A stretch of DNA of 64,000 bases, taken from the NCBI RefSeq assembly GCF_000968015.1, contig NZ_LACH01000014.1:109582-173581 (forward strand), in the 5' to 3' direction. The position numbers and the translations under genes were made by a program. The notes beneath the pieces are model-generated. The model was not told the origin of the DNA. It saw only the letters and a program-made list of their open reading frames with translations, and made no database searches. Each line of letters opens with the position of its first letter. Within the stretch, counting starts at the first letter, position 1. This document shows positions 21,899-35,546 of the stretch, one piece after another. This DNA is from Pseudomonas fluorescens. Its GTDB lineage: Bacteria > Pseudomonadota > Gammaproteobacteria > Pseudomonadales > Pseudomonadaceae.

Positions 21899-23265
21899 TA
21901 ATGTTTCTCCAGGCTGGTCCCGCACAAAGCGGCGACGATGTTTTCCATCGCAGCGCTGCGCGAGCCCTTGATCAAAATGGTGGTGTTTGTGTCTTGCTCG
22001 GCGCCGAGGGCCTTGATCAGTTCAGCCTGAGTGGTGAAGTGATAGGCCTGCTCGCCGAAAGCGTTCACGGCGTGAGCCATCATTGGCCCGACAGCGTAAA
22101 GCGCGGAAACCTTGCCGCAAGCGTACTCGCCCACATCGCGGTGCCCCTGCTCCGCCCAATCGCCCAACTCGCCGATATCCCCGAGCACCAGAACGGTGCG
22201 GCCGGAAAAGCCGGCGAGTATATCAACGGCGGCGCACATGGAGGTGGGGTTCGCGTTGTAGGTGTCATCGATGACGCGCATGCCATTGCTGGCCAGTTGC
22301 GCGACGGTGCGACCTTTTACCGGTTGTACTGCGCCGAGGCCGGTGGCAATGCCGAACAGCGACACGCCCAGAGCATGGGCGGCGGCGGCGGCGGCCATGG
22401 CATTGGCGACGTTATGGGTGCCGAGCAGGTTCAGTTGAACGCGCTCCATACCTTCAGGCGTGTGCAGGTTGAAGGCCGGGCAACCGCGAGCGTCGCGGTC
22501 CAGGTCGCTGGCGTAGAAATCGGCGCTGACATTGCTCAAGGCAAAGGTCAGCACTTTGCGACCGGCAGCGCGGGTCTTCCAGATGTCGAACGCCTTGTCG
22601 TCAAGATTGAGAACGGCGACGCCATCGGCATCCAGCCCTTCAATAATCTCGCCCTTGGCTTCGACGATTTTTTCCGGCCCACCGAACTCGCCGACATGGG
22701 CGGTCCCGGCGTTGTTGAGCACGGCCACATGAGGCTTGGTCATGCCGACGGTGTAGGCAATTTCGCCGAGCCGCGAAGCACCCAGTTCGATCACCGCAGC
22801 GGTATGTTCCGGTGCGAGCTCGAGCAGGGTAAGCGGAACGCCGAGATCATTGTTCAGGTTGCCACGGGTCGCCAACACCGGACCGCGCGTGCGCAGGATG
22901 CTGGCGAGCATTTCCTTGACCGTGGTCTTGCCGCTGGAACCGGTGATGGCCGCAACGGGATGGGTATAAGCCGCACGATTCAACGCGCCCAGTTGCCCCA
23001 GCGCCTGACGAGCATCTTTCACCAGCAATTGCGGCAGCGTGCTGTCGGCGACTTCGCGCTCGACCAACGCCGCTACGGCGCCTTTTGCGGCGACGTCATT
23101 GAGATAATCATGACCATCGAAGCGCGGGCCGGTCAGGGCGATAAAGAGTTGGCCTGGCTTGATCGCGCGGCTGTCAATGCTGACGCCGTCGAAGCTGGCA
23201 TCGGCAGTGACCAAGCGGGCATTCAGCGCGCCGGTCAGTTCGCTCAGTTTCAAGGCTTTAAGCAT
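21898..23265 (-). CDS. murF: UDP-MurNAc-tripeptide D-alanyl-D-alanine ligase
   Basis: This 455-residue enzyme adds D-Ala-D-Ala to UDP-MurNAc-tripeptide. The N-terminal domain contains [17 protein letters not shown], the P-loop is [14 protein letters not shown], and the C-terminal domain has [13 protein letters not shown]. It overlaps murE by 8 bp and mraY by 1 bp. Confidence 0.97.
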   Translation of the reverse strand: MLKALKLSELTGALNARLVTADASFDGVSIDSRAIKPGQLFIALTGPRFDGHDYLNDVAAKGAVAALVEREVADSTLPQLLVKDARQALGQLGALNRAAYTHPVAAITGSSGKTTVKEMLASILRTRGPVLATRGNLNNDLGVPLTLLELAPEHTAAVIELGASRLGEIAYTVGMTKPHVAVLNNAGTAHVGEFGGPEKIVEAKGEIIEGLDADGVAVLNLDDKAFDIWKTRAAGRKVLTFALSNVSADFYASDLDRDARGCPAFNLHTPEGMERVQLNLLGTHNVANAMAAAAAAHALGVSLFGIATGLGAVQPVKGRTVAQLASNGMRVIDDTYNANPTSMCAAVDILAGFSGRTVLVLGDIGELGDWAEQGHRDVGEYACGKVSALYAVGPMMAHAVNAFGEQAYHFTTQAELIKALGAEQDTNTTILIKGSRSAAMENIVAALCGTSLEKH

Positions 23266-24720
23266 GGGCCACCTCCCACGCGGTCAAGGCGTGATCGGCC
23301 TCGACCAGATCGGAGAACGCGTGACGCTGGCCGTTGATTTCCTGATAGTCCTCGTGACCTTTACCGGCCAGGACAATCACGTCATCCGCCGAAGCGCTGG
23401 CGATCAATTGGGCAATCGCCTGGCCACGGCCAGCGACGAAGGTGACTTTATCCACAGCGGTAAAACCGGCGCGGATGTCGTTGAAGATCACTGCCGGGTC
23501 TTCGGTGCGCGGGTTGTCATCGGTCACCAGCACGCCGTCAGCCAGACGCTCGACCACTTCAGCCATGAGCGGACGTTTGCCGCGATCGCGATCACCACCG
23601 CAACCGAACAGGCACAGCAAACGGCCTTTGGCGTGAGGACGCAGGGCCATCAAGACCTTTTCCAGCGCATCCGGTGTGTGGGCGTAATCGACCACGACCA
23701 GCGGCTGAGTACCGCCGCCGAGGCGCTGCATGCGTCCGGCCGGGCCTTCTAGTTTCGGCAGCACATTGAGGATTTCGTCCAGCGCGTAGTCCAGACCCAG
23801 CAAGGCGCCGACCGCGGCCAGTACGTTGCTCAGGTTGAAACGACCGAGCAAGGTGCTGCGCAAGTGATGCTCACCCTGCGGCGTGACCAGCGTGGCGCGC
23901 ACGCCTTCGTCATCGAACTGCGCTTCACGGCAATAGAGGTAAGCGCTGGCATCTTCCAGGCTGTAGGTGATCAGGCGCGATTCACGTTTGTCCGCAGCCA
24001 GTTGGCGACCGAATTCGTCGTCGAGGTTGACCACCCGGCACTTCAAATCATTCCAGGCAAACAGCTTGGCCTTGGCTTCGCCGTAGGCTTGCATGGTGCC
24101 GTGGTAATCCAGGTGATCGCGGGACAGGTTGGTCATCACCGCCACATCGAACGCCAGAGCGGTCACGCGACCCTGATCCAGACCGTGGGAAGAAACTTCC
24201 ATGGCGACCGCTTTGGCGCCGGCCTTTTTCAGGTCAGCGAGGGTCGCTTGCACCGCGATCGGATTCGGCGTGGTGTGCAAGCCGCTTTCGAGCGCGCCGT
24301 AAAAACCGGTGCCCAACGTGCCGACGATGCCGCAGTGCTGGCCGAGCAAATCCAAGGCTTGTGCAACCAACTGCGTCACGCTGGTTTTGCCGTTGGTGCC
24401 GGTCACGCCGATCAGGTTCAGGTGACGACTAGGGTCACCGTAAAAACGACCGGCGATGTCCGACAGCTGCGCCGCCAGGCCTTTGACAGGAATCAGCGGC
24501 ACATCGGTAATCGGCAATACAGTCGCGCCTTCGACTTCATACGCCACAGCGGCAGCGCCGCGTTGCAGGGCGTCGGCGATGTGCGCGCGGCCGTCGAACT
24601 TGCCGCCTGGGACGGCGAGAAACAGATCGCCAGCCCGCACGTTGCGGCTGTCCAGGGTCAGTTCGCGGATTAACAGATCGCGGCCGGCGTGGGCGAAAAT
24701 CTTGTTCAGACTCAGAGACA

Positions 24721-24721
<1 letters not shown>
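23258..24721 (-). CDS. murE: UDP-MurNAc-L-Ala-D-Glu meso-diaminopimelate ligase
   Basis: This 487-residue enzyme adds the third stem residue. The P-loop is GVTGTNGKTSVTQ. The motif DDNPRTEDP contains the DNPR signature that specifies meso-diaminopimelate, as expected in a Gram-negative. LTLDSRNVRAGDLFLAV and the SRDHLDYHG segment support the family. Its ATG overlaps the ftsI stop by one base. Confidence 0.98.
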
Positions 24722-26749
<2,028 letters not shown>

Positions 26750-26753
<4 letters not shown>

Positions 26754-27697
26754 CGCAGCTTCTCCGCGACGCGCATGACGGCGCTACGGGAACGTGGGTT
26801 GGCTTTGAGTTCGGCCTCGGAGGCGGACTGCGCTTTGCCATGGATTTTGATTATGGGTTCGAAGGCGACGTGACGTACCGGCAGGTTGCGCGGCAGGTTG
26901 TCGGCTTCGCCTTTCACCAGTTTGCGCATGAACAGCTTGACGATGCGGTCTTCCAGCGAGTGGAAGCTGATGACGACCAGACGGCCGCCGACTTCCAGGC
27001 ATTCCAGCGCGGCTTCGAGGCCGGCTTCCAGATCGCCCAGTTCGTTGTTGACGTGAATGCGCAAGCCCTGGAACGCACGGGTCGCCGGGTTTTTGCCCTT
27101 TTCCCACGCAGGGTTGGCGACTTTCAGGACTTCAGCCAGATCGGCAGTGCGCTCGAACGGCTTGATGTCGCGACGTTCGGCCACGGCACGGGCCATACGG
27201 CCGGAGAAACGTTCTTCGCCGTATTGCTTGAACACCCGGGCGATTTCTTCCACGGGGGCGGTGTTGACGAATTCGGCAGCGCTGATCCCACGGGACGGAT
27301 CCATGCGCATGTCCAGCGGGCCATCATTGAGGAAACTGAAGCCGCGCTCAGGGTCGTCGAGCTGCGGCGAGGACACGCCGAGGTCGAGCAAGACGCCGCT
27401 GACCTTGCCGTCCAGACCACGCTCGGCGACTTCCGAGCCGAGCTCGGCAAAGCTGCGCTGTACAACGACAAAGCGGCCGTCTTCGGCCGCTAGCGTTTGC
27501 CCGGTGGCAATCGCTTGAGGATCTTTGTCGAATCCGAGTACCCGACCATCGGGGCCGAGCTGGCTGAGGATCAACCGACTGTGTCCGCCGCGCCCGAACG
27601 TACCGTCCAGATAGCAGCCATCAGGACGTACGGCGAGAGCCTCCACGGCTTCGTCAAGCAGTACGGTGATGTGGTTAAAGCCGCTATCAATAGTCAC
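26750..27697 (-). CDS. rsmH: 16S rRNA (cytosine1402-N4)-methyltransferase
   Basis: This 315-residue enzyme (formerly MraW) N4-methylates C1402 of 16S rRNA. The N-terminus [13 protein letters not shown] and the SAM-binding loop [14 protein letters not shown] are seen. [28 protein letters not shown] and a C-terminal [12 protein letters not shown] confirm it. It starts with GTG, overlapping mraZ by 4 bp. The same window encodes RsmI, which modifies the same nucleotide on its ribose. Confidence 0.98.
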
Positions 27698-28149
27698 AGG
27701 ATCAAATCACGCAGTTCATCAGGCATGGCGCCCGGTTGTTGAATGGCAGCCAGGTCAGCGGCAGAAACCGCATCCCAGGCATCCTCGTCCCACAATTGGA
27801 ACTTGTTCAGTTGGCCTACCAACATCGCGCGCTTATCCAACTTGGCATATTCACGAAGACGCGGCGGAACCAGAAAACGACCACTGCCATCGAGCTCAAG
27901 GTCGACGGCATTACCAATCAGTAAGCGTTGCAGGCGGCGGTTCTCTTCGCGAAGCGAAGGCAGTGCGCGCAGTTTGGTTTCAATAATTTCCCACTCATCG
28001 AGGGGGTAAACACACAAACACGGATCAACGGCATCAATTGTGACGATTAACTGCCCGGAACTACGCGAAACGAGCTCGTCACGGTACCGGCTCGGCATAG
28101 CGAGACGGCCCTTTGCGTCGAGACTGATAGCGTTAGCTCCGCGAAACAC
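27694..28149 (-). CDS. mraZ: Division/cell-wall cluster regulator MraZ
   Basis: This 151-residue protein has two AbrB/SpoVT-like swapped-hairpin halves (each with [14 protein letters not shown]- or [16 protein letters not shown]-like sequence). MraZ is known to bind direct repeats ahead of its own operon and repress it; three such repeats are present 40-70 bp upstream. It starts with GTG after a GGAG site about 10 nt away. It is the first gene of the cluster. Confidence 0.97.
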   Translation of the reverse strand: MFRGANAISLDAKGRLAMPSRYRDELVSRSSGQLIVTIDAVDPCLCVYPLDEWEIIETKLRALPSLREENRRLQRLLIGNAVDLELDGSGRFLVPPRLREYAKLDKRAMLVGQLNKFQLWDEDAWDAVSAADLAAIQQPGAMPDELRDLIL

Positions 28150-28190
28150 GACAGCGTTTCTCCAAATATTAGCGTTTTGAGCTCAAAAAA

Positions 28191-28217
28191 CCCACTTCAT
28201 GCCACTTCCCGCCACTT
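28191..28217 (-). promoter_or_regulatory. MraZ operator: three 10-bp-spaced GTGG boxes
   Basis: On the minus strand AAGTGGC, AAGTGGC and AAGTGGG occur at 28211-28217, 28201-28207 and 28191-28197, exactly one helical turn apart. This is the known architecture of MraZ boxes (a GTGG/TGGG core every 10 bp). The array begins at the predicted transcription start, a typical repressor position. Confidence 0.88.
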
Positions 28218-28223
28218 GTGCAC

Positions 28224-28253
28224 ACTATAGGAATGCGGCCACCGCACCGTCAA
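28224..28253 (-). promoter_or_regulatory. Sigma70-type promoter of the mraZ cluster
   Basis: On the minus strand TTGACG (28253-28248) is followed after 18 nt by TATAGT (28229-28224). Predicted transcription begins near 28217, giving an untranslated leader of roughly 68 nt before mraZ. Confidence 0.82.
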
Positions 28254-28506
28254 GGCGCGGTTTAAAGGAAAACCCTTACAGAACTGAGATTTAGGAGCGT
28301 ATTAGGAGGGGCAAGGAGAATCAGACGTGTCATCCCGCTCAATAACTTGAACCAGCACTGATGGCTGCGCTCGAAAGTTAAAGTAGTTTATTAAGAGTAA
28401 GATTTTTTCGGTATTACGAAAGTGCTTCTGCCGACGATTGTGTAAGGAGGGAAATTGCCATCACCAACGCCCTGCTCAATGATTTAAGCAGAGGAGAGAA
28501 AAAAGG

Positions 28507-28860
28507 TGGAGAGTCGATCTGTAAGCCGGGTTCTGTCTTGAACAGTCATTCGTCTACGATGGCCATCACTGGACATCTTTAGCAACCTACCCGGTCCCAG
28601 CGCGGGCCACGCCTTGGGACCCTATTTGGTCTTGCTCCAAGTGGGGTTTACCTAGCCACGAACTGTTGCCAGTCGCGCGGTGCGCTCTTACCGCACCTTT
28701 TCACCCTTACCGGCGCCGAAGCGCTTAGGCGGTTATTTTCTGTGGCACTTTCCGTAGGCTCACGCCTCCCAGGCATTACCTGGCACTTCGCCCTATGGAG
28801 CCCGGACTTTCCTCCCCCCCCTAATTCTCATAGAGGGCAGCGACTGTCCGATCGACTCTC
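28507..28860 (-). ncRNA. rnpB: RNase P RNA, bacterial type A
   Basis: This is the catalytic RNA for tRNA 5' maturation, about 354 nt. The minus-strand 5' end AGAGTCGATCGGACAG pairs with the 3' end (GATCGACTCT) as helix P1. The universal 5' core GAGGAAAGTCCGGGCTCC lies near 28795-28812. The universal 3' part (ACAGAACCCGGCTTACAGAT) lies near 28518-28537. Ends are estimated to within a few bases. A run of Ts follows the 3' end, and further down sits CTCTGCTTAAATCATTGAGCAG, a possible extra terminator hairpin. Confidence 0.97.
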
Positions 28861-28869
28861 CGCCGCGAA

Positions 28870-28897
28870 GATTAACGGCAGAGCGGCCGAAGGACAA
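28870..28897 (-). promoter_or_regulatory. Candidate rnpB promoter
   Basis: On the minus strand TTGTCC (28897-28892) is followed by a 16-nt spacer and TTAATC (28875-28870), about 10 nt before the RNA 5' end. The -10 box is imperfect, so confidence is moderate. Confidence 0.5.
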
Positions 28898-28934
28898 GCG
28901 CTAAACGCCTTGGGCCGCGCCTGCACGTCGGTTT

Positions 28935-29807
28935 TTACTCGCCCTTCTGTTTATCCAGCGCGACCTGATAAAGCACATTCTTGCGCTCGCCGGTAATTTG
29001 CGCCGCCAACGCCGCAGCTCGCTTGAGCGGCATTTCTTCAAGCAACAAATTCAGAATGCGCATCGCTTCACTGCTGACGGCGTCCTCGGCCTCGGGGGCA
29101 GACCAACCCGCCACCAACACCACGCACTCGCCGCGTTGCTGATTGCTGTCTGACTCGACGAACTCGCGTAACTCGGCCAGCGGCAAGCCCTTAAGGGTTT
29201 CAAAGGTTTTAGTGATTTCACGGGCCAGCAAAGCCGGGCGCTCCCCACCGAACACCAGCTCCATGTCTTGCAGACATTCAAGGATGCGGTGTGGCGCCTC
29301 ATAAAAAATCAGCGTGCGCGGTTCTTCCTTTACCAACTCAAGACGAGCGCGCCGACCGACAGCCTTGGCCGGCAGGAAGCCTTCGAAGATGAAACGGTCC
29401 GACGGCAACCCCGCCGCCGACAACGCTGCGATCAACGCGCAGGCACCCGGGACCGGCACCACATTGATACCCGCAGCACGGGCCTGGCGCACGAGGTGAT
29501 AACCCGGATCGGAAATCAACGGCGTGCCGGCATCGGAAATCAACGCCACATCGTCGCCGGCGAGCAAGCGGGTGATAAAGCGGCTACCTTCATCCCGCTC
29601 ATTGTGTTCATGACAGGCTGCCAGCGGTGTAGGAATGCCGAAATGCTGCATCAAGCGCTGAGAGTGACGGGTATCTTCGGCGGCGATCAGGGCGACCTCG
29701 CGCAGGATTTTCAGCGCACGCGCACTGATGTCGTCCAGGTTGCCGATGGGCGTCGCCACCACATAAAGCGAGCCAGCAGCGGAATTCAAAGCACCTGGAG
29801 CAGTCAA
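28935..29807 (-). CDS. rsmI: 16S rRNA (cytidine1402-2'-O)-methyltransferase
   Basis: This tetrapyrrole-methylase-fold enzyme of about 290 residues 2'-O-methylates C1402. Motifs are LYVVATPIGNLDDIS, AEDTRHSQRL, LISDAGTPLISDPGY and FEGFLPAK. The start is ambiguous: TTG 29807 has an AGGTG site six bases upstream and gives a family-length N-terminus, while ATG 29840 would add 11 residues. The gene is divergent from lpoA, the E. coli arrangement. Confidence 0.95.
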   Translation of the reverse strand: MTAPGALNSAAGSLYVVATPIGNLDDISARALKILREVALIAAEDTRHSQRLMQHFGIPTPLAACHEHNERDEGSRFITRLLAGDDVALISDAGTPLISDPGYHLVRQARAAGINVVPVPGACALIAALSAAGLPSDRFIFEGFLPAKAVGRRARLELVKEEPRTLIFYEAPHRILECLQDMELVFGGERPALLAREITKTFETLKGLPLAELREFVESDSNQQRGECVVLVAGWSAPEAEDAVSSEAMRILNLLLEEMPLKRAAALAAQITGERKNVLYQVALDKQKGE

Positions 29808-30016
29808 AGCGCACACCTCATGATCGGTAAAAGCCGCCATTGTAGCGCGTCGCGACGTTCGCGATACGCGCAAGCAACCCTCGGTTTTGCAGCCTTTTGT
29901 GCAGTGCCGCAACATTTGCACGAGCTAAATTGATCGATTCACACCAGTAACATCGCGCCCCGGCCAGCGCTTGGGTACAATTCCACGCTAATTTGATCGA
30001 GTATCAGGAACACTAC

Positions 30017-31827
30017 ATGATCGCTTGCCTGCGGCTGTTCACTGCCCTCTGCCTCGCTGCCTTGCTGGCGGCTTGCGCCAGCTCGCCCTCCTCCAGCCTT
30101 GGCGAACTTCCACGCACCCCGGATGCCAGTATCGAGCAATTGCTCGCACAGGCCGCTCAAAGCAAAGACCCGGAAAAAGCCTCCCTGTTGCGCCTGAGCG
30201 CGGCAGACCTGGCCTATCGTCAGGGGAATGCCGGCCAGTCCGCGCAAATCCTGCAACAAGTCCCCGTCGAAACACTCAAGCCTGGCCAACAGGTTTTCGC
30301 CAGTACCCTGGCGGCAGAACTGGCCATGGTTCGCAATCAGCCCAAAGCGGCGCTGACAGCCTTGAGTCATCCGAGCCTGCAACGCCTGAGCGAACTGCCG
30401 GCCGAGCAACAGGTTCGCACCGGCACCGTCCATGCCCGCGCCCTTGAAGCCGATGGCCAGACGCTGGCTGCCGCGCGGGAACGCATCTTCATTGCACCAA
30501 TGCTCGAAGGTGAAGCGGCAAGCAAAAACCACGAAGCGATCTGGACCCTGATCGCCTCGCTGCCGACTGATCAACTGCAGCCGAGCGCCACTGACGACCT
30601 CGGCGGATGGATGGGCCTGGCGCTGGCGGTGAAAACTGCCGGCACCCTGGAACAGCAACAAGCCGCGATCGACAACTGGCGCGCACAGAATCCAAAGCAC
30701 CCGGCCGCCATTCAATTGCCGTTGCCACTGACCAAGCTCAAGGAACTGGCCAGCCAGTCCCTGAGCAAAATTGCCCTGTTGCTGCCACAAGACGGCCCGC
30801 TGGCGTCGGTCGGCAAAGCACTGCGCGAAGGTTTCATGGCTGCTCACTACCAGGCCCAACAAGCCGGGCAGAAGCCGCCGGCCATCGAGTTCTATGACAG
30901 CTCGAAACTCACTTCGGTGGACGAGTTCTACCGCAAAGCCCAGGCCGATGGCGTGCAACTGGTCGTCGGTCCGCTGGAGAAGCCGCTGGTCAAACAGCTC
31001 AGCGCTCGCCCGCAACTGCCGATTACCACCCTGGCGCTGAATTACAGCGAAGGCGAACAAGGCCCGGCCCAACTGTTTCAGTTTGGTCTTGCTGCTGAAG
31101 ACGAAGCTCGCGAAGTCTCGCGTCGCGCTCGCGCCGATGGCCTGCATCGCGCAGCCATCATGGTGCCGAAAGGCGAATGGGGCGATCGCGTGTTGAGAGC
31201 GTTCAGCCAGGATTGGCAGGCTAATGGTGGCAGCATCGTCGCTACCGAACGTGTCGACCAACCAGTTCAACTGGCCCAGCAGATTGCCGACATGTTCCAG
31301 CTGCGTCAGAGCGAAGGTCGTGCCAAGAGCCTGCAAAGCACCGTTGGCGGGCAGGTAGCCGCCCAGCCTTCGCGTCGCCAGGACATCGAGTTCATCTTCC
31401 TGGCTGCAACGCCTCAGCAAGCCCAGCAGATCAAGCCGACCCTGAACTTCCAGTACGCCGGCGACGTGCCGGTTTACGCCACCTCCCACGTGTTCAGCGC
31501 CAGCGGCGATGTGAATCAGTACAACGACATGAACGGCATTCGCTTCTGCGAAACCCCATGGTTGCTGGAGGCCAACGATCCACTGCGCAAACAAGTGACC
31601 GCTCAATGGCCACAAGCTGCTGGCAGCCTGGGTCGTCTGTACGCGATGGGCGTTGACGCCTATCGTCTGGCTCCGCGTCTGGGGCAACTCAAGGCCTTGC
31701 CGGAGAGCCGCATCGAAGGTCAATCGGGCAGCCTGGGCATGACTGCAAACCAGCGAGTCGTTCGTCAGTTGCCGTGGGCACAGTTCGTGAGCGGTCAGGT
31801 TCAACGCCTGCCGGATACCCCGCGCTG

Positions 31828-31828
<1 letters not shown>
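30017..31828 (+). CDS. lpoA: Outer-membrane lipoprotein activator of PBP1A
   Basis: This lipoprotein has 603 residues. The lipobox LLAAC lies about 20 residues into the signal peptide (MIACLRLFTALCLAALLAAC). The N-terminal half is a helical TPR-like domain and the C-terminal half (from about residue 250, KIALLLPQDGPLASVGKALR) resembles periplasmic binding proteins, as in E. coli LpoA, which stimulates the transpeptidase of PBP1A. Pseudomonads are known to use LpoP for PBP1B, so the exact partner should be treated as inferred. It overlaps yraN as TGATG. Confidence 0.93.
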
Positions 31829-33463
<1,635 letters not shown>

Positions 33464-33479
33464 TCCTGTATGAGCACTG

Positions 33480-33530
33480 CTTGCGATGGTGTCCTTGAGA
33501 CCGCCATCGCGAGCAGGCTCACTCCTACAG
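33480..33530. repeat. REP-type palindrome
   Basis: CATCGCGAGCAGGCTCACTCCTACAG at about 33505-33530 is one unit of the Pseudomonas GTAGGAGTGAGCCTGCTCGCGA family, with a partial opposite GCGATGG near 33484. It is in the 3' spacer between two convergent transcription units. Confidence 0.75.
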
Positions 33531-33532
33531 TA

Positions 33533-33568
33533 ATAAAAAAGGCGATCCATCCGGATCGCCTTTTTTAT
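33533..33568. terminator. Bidirectional terminator, BON lipoprotein gene / sspB
   Basis: GGCGATCC-ATCC-GGATCGCC (33541-33560) is flanked by an A-rich run before it and a T-run after it, so it can stop transcription from both sides. Confidence 0.92.
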
Positions 33569-33981
33569 TACTTCACCACCTTCAAACTCGGTCGACCGCT
33601 GGGACGCGGCGGCTCGCTGTCGGGTGGCGGAATATCGTCATCCGGCTCGATCTCTTCCTCGTCTTCCATAGGCGATTCCAGATCGAACACCATGCCCTGA
33701 CCGTTCTCCCGAGCATAAATACCCAGGATCGATGCGATAGGCACGTACAGGGTGTGCGGTACGCCACCGAAGCGCCCTTCGAAGCTGACCGCTTCGTTGT
33801 CCATGTGCAGATGACGCACGGCTGCCGGCGATACGTTCAGGACAATCTGTCCGTCACTGGCAAAACCCTGAGGCACTTGCACCGACGGATACTCGGAATT
33901 GACCAGCATGTGCGGGGTGCAATCGTTGTCCACAATCCACTCGTAGAGCGCGCGGACCAGATAAGGTCGACTGGAGTTCAT
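33568..33981 (-). CDS. sspB: ClpXP specificity-enhancing factor SspB
   Basis: This 137-residue adaptor delivers ssrA-tagged peptides to ClpXP. The folded domain (MNSSRPYLVRALYEWIVDN to about residue 108) is followed by an acidic flexible linker. The C-terminal XB peptide ends GRPSLKVVK, nearly identical to the ClpX-docking tail in E. coli. It lies 16 bp after sspA. Confidence 0.97.
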   Translation of the reverse strand: MNSSRPYLVRALYEWIVDNDCTPHMLVNSEYPSVQVPQGFASDGQIVLNVSPAAVRHLHMDNEAVSFEGRFGGVPHTLYVPIASILGIYARENGQGMVFDLESPMEDEEEIEPDDDIPPPDSEPPRPSGRPSLKVVK

Positions 33982-33997
33982 AGCGGCTCCTTAAGCC

Positions 33998-34615
33998 TTA
34001 GCGCATATCGCGTTCGACACCAGACAGACTCGCCTGGAAAGCCTCACGCGCAAACGAGCGCTCCATGTAATCAAGCAGCGGCTTGGCAGGCCGCGGCAGT
34101 TCTATACCCAGAATCGGCAATCGCCAGAGTATTGGTAATAGGCAGCAATCCACCAGACTTTGTTCCTCACTGAGGAAAAACGGCTTGTCGGCGAACAACG
34201 GCGACACGCCGGTCAGGCTTTCGCGCAGCTCTTTGCGAGCAACGACACGGGCTGCTTCCTTGGACCGGGAATCCAGGATCAGATCCACCAGACCACACCA
34301 GTCACGCTGAATACGATGAATCAGCAGACGGCTGTTGGCACGCGCCACTGGATAAACCGGCAGTAAGGGCGGGTGCGGGTAACGCTCATCCAGATATTCC
34401 ATCACCACGGTCGACTCCCACAACGCCAGGTCACGATCGACCAGGGTGGGCAAGCTGCCGTAAGGGTTCACTTCAATCAGTTTAGGCGGCTGGCGACCAG
34501 CTTCCACGTAAATGATCTCGGCGCTGACACCCTTCTCTGCAAGTACGATACGCACTCGGTGGGAATAGTGGTCGGCGGGGTCGGAGTAACAGGCCAACCG
34601 ATTGGTCACGCCCAT
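33998..34615 (-). CDS. sspA: Stringent starvation protein A
   Basis: This is a 205-residue glutathione-S-transferase-fold, RNA polymerase-associated regulator. The thioredoxin-like N-terminus contains [21 protein letters not shown], and the helical C-terminal domain carries the [11 protein letters not shown] segment. A strong AGGAGG site lies six bases before the ATG. It follows petC after a spacer dominated by a large hairpin. Confidence 0.97.
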   Translation of the reverse strand: MGVTNRLACYSDPADHYSHRVRIVLAEKGVSAEIIYVEAGRQPPKLIEVNPYGSLPTLVDRDLALWESTVVMEYLDERYPHPPLLPVYPVARANSRLLIHRIQRDWCGLVDLILDSRSKEAARVVARKELRESLTGVSPLFADKPFFLSEEQSLVDCCLLPILWRLPILGIELPRPAKPLLDYMERSFAREAFQASLSGVERDMR

Positions 34616-34654
34616 GGCGGTCCTCCTCGCTTGTTGAAATTATCGGAAACGGAA

Positions 34655-34740
34655 AAACGCGCGCGCCCAGAGGGCGCCTCCCGTAACGCCTGGATCACCA
34701 GGCTCGTTACACCTTCAGAGACGCCCTTGGGCGCGCGCGA
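34655..34740 (-). terminator. Large two-tier hairpin with T-tract in the petC-sspA spacer
   Basis: The outer arms GCGCGCGCCC(AG)AGGGCG (34659-34676) and CGCCCTTGGGCGCGCGC (34722-34738) are near-perfect complements. Between them is a second stem, GTAACGCCTGG (34683-34693) against CCAGG-CT-CGTTAC (34698-34710). On the minus strand the structure is followed by TTTTT about 35 nt before sspA. It looks like a strong terminator or attenuator after petABC. Confidence 0.72.
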
Positions 34741-34763
34741 TTGACAGCAATTTTACAGCAATA

Positions 34764-35546
34764 TCAATGGACGTCTTTCCAGTATTCACGCTTGAGCAAG
34801 TATGCGAATACGAAGAAGAACGCCAGGTACAGCAACACATAGGTACCGATGCGCTGATGCTGCAGCTTCACCGGGTTGGCCGAGTAGGCCAGGAAGGTCA
34901 CCAGATTCTTGACCTTCTCGTCGAACTGCTCTTCGTTCAGCGTGCCGGTTTTCGGCAGTATGGTCAGTTGGTCGCAGGCTTCATGCGTCAAAGCGGTGCC
35001 GGTCAGCGGATCGTATTGCTTCTTGCCGTCTTCGACGATTTGAACTTGTTTACAGCCTACCACCTGACGACCCTGCAGGCCGACCAGAACGTTAGGCATC
35101 CCGACGTTCGGGAACACCTTGTTGTTCACGCCCCAAGGGCGCGATGGGTCTTCGTAGAAAGATTTCAGGTAACCGTAGAGCCAGTCAGTACCACGAACGC
35201 GGGCGACCAGGGTCAGGTCGGGCGGCGCCGCACCGAACCAGGTCTTGGCGTCAGCCGGCTGCATGCCGATGCTCATGTGGTCGCCAATCTTGGCGCCGGT
35301 GAACACCAGCTTCGAGAGCATCAGGTCGTGCGGAATGCCCAAGTCATCGGCGACACGCTCGTACCGCTGGAACTTGGCGCTGTGACAGCCCATGCAGTAG
35401 TTGGCGAATGTACGTGCGCCATCCTGCATGGCAGCCTTGTCGGAAACGTCGATATCGACCTTTTCCAGCTCAGGACCACCGTGTTCGGCCGCGAAGGACA
35501 GTACAGGCAAAGCAGCAAGAATCAGTACAGCAAATAGCTTTTTCAT
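34764..35546 (-). CDS. petC: Cytochrome c1 subunit of the bc1 complex
   Basis: This is a 260-residue protein with a cleavable signal (MKKLFAVLILAALPVLSFAA), a single haem c motif CMGCH at 51-55 and a C-terminal membrane anchor (YVLLYLAFFFVFAYLL). A 31-codon upstream extension overlapping petB is rejected. Its ATG is next to the petB stop. It receives electrons from the Rieske protein and passes them to cytochrome c. Confidence 0.97.
   Translation of the reverse strand: MKKLFAVLILAALPVLSFAAEHGGPELEKVDIDVSDKAAMQDGARTFANYCMGCHSAKFQRYERVADDLGIPHDLMLSKLVFTGAKIGDHMSIGMQPADAKTWFGAAPPDLTLVARVRGTDWLYGYLKSFYEDPSRPWGVNNKVFPNVGMPNVLVGLQGRQVVGCKQVQIVEDGKKQYDPLTGTALTHEACDQLTILPKTGTLNEEQFDEKVKNLVTFLAYSANPVKLQHQRIGTYVLLYLAFFFVFAYLLKREYWKDVH

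Noticed and set aside
21712-23337. 541-codon plus-strand frame over murF and mraY
   Set aside because: It is a shadow of two essential genes; composition is arginine- and glycine-rich as in typical high-GC reverse frames.
28448-28490. Ten-codon leader peptide after AAGGAGG upstream of the mraZ promoter region
   Set aside because: It starts with TTG, has no attenuator structure and lies on the opposite strand from the neighbouring transcripts.
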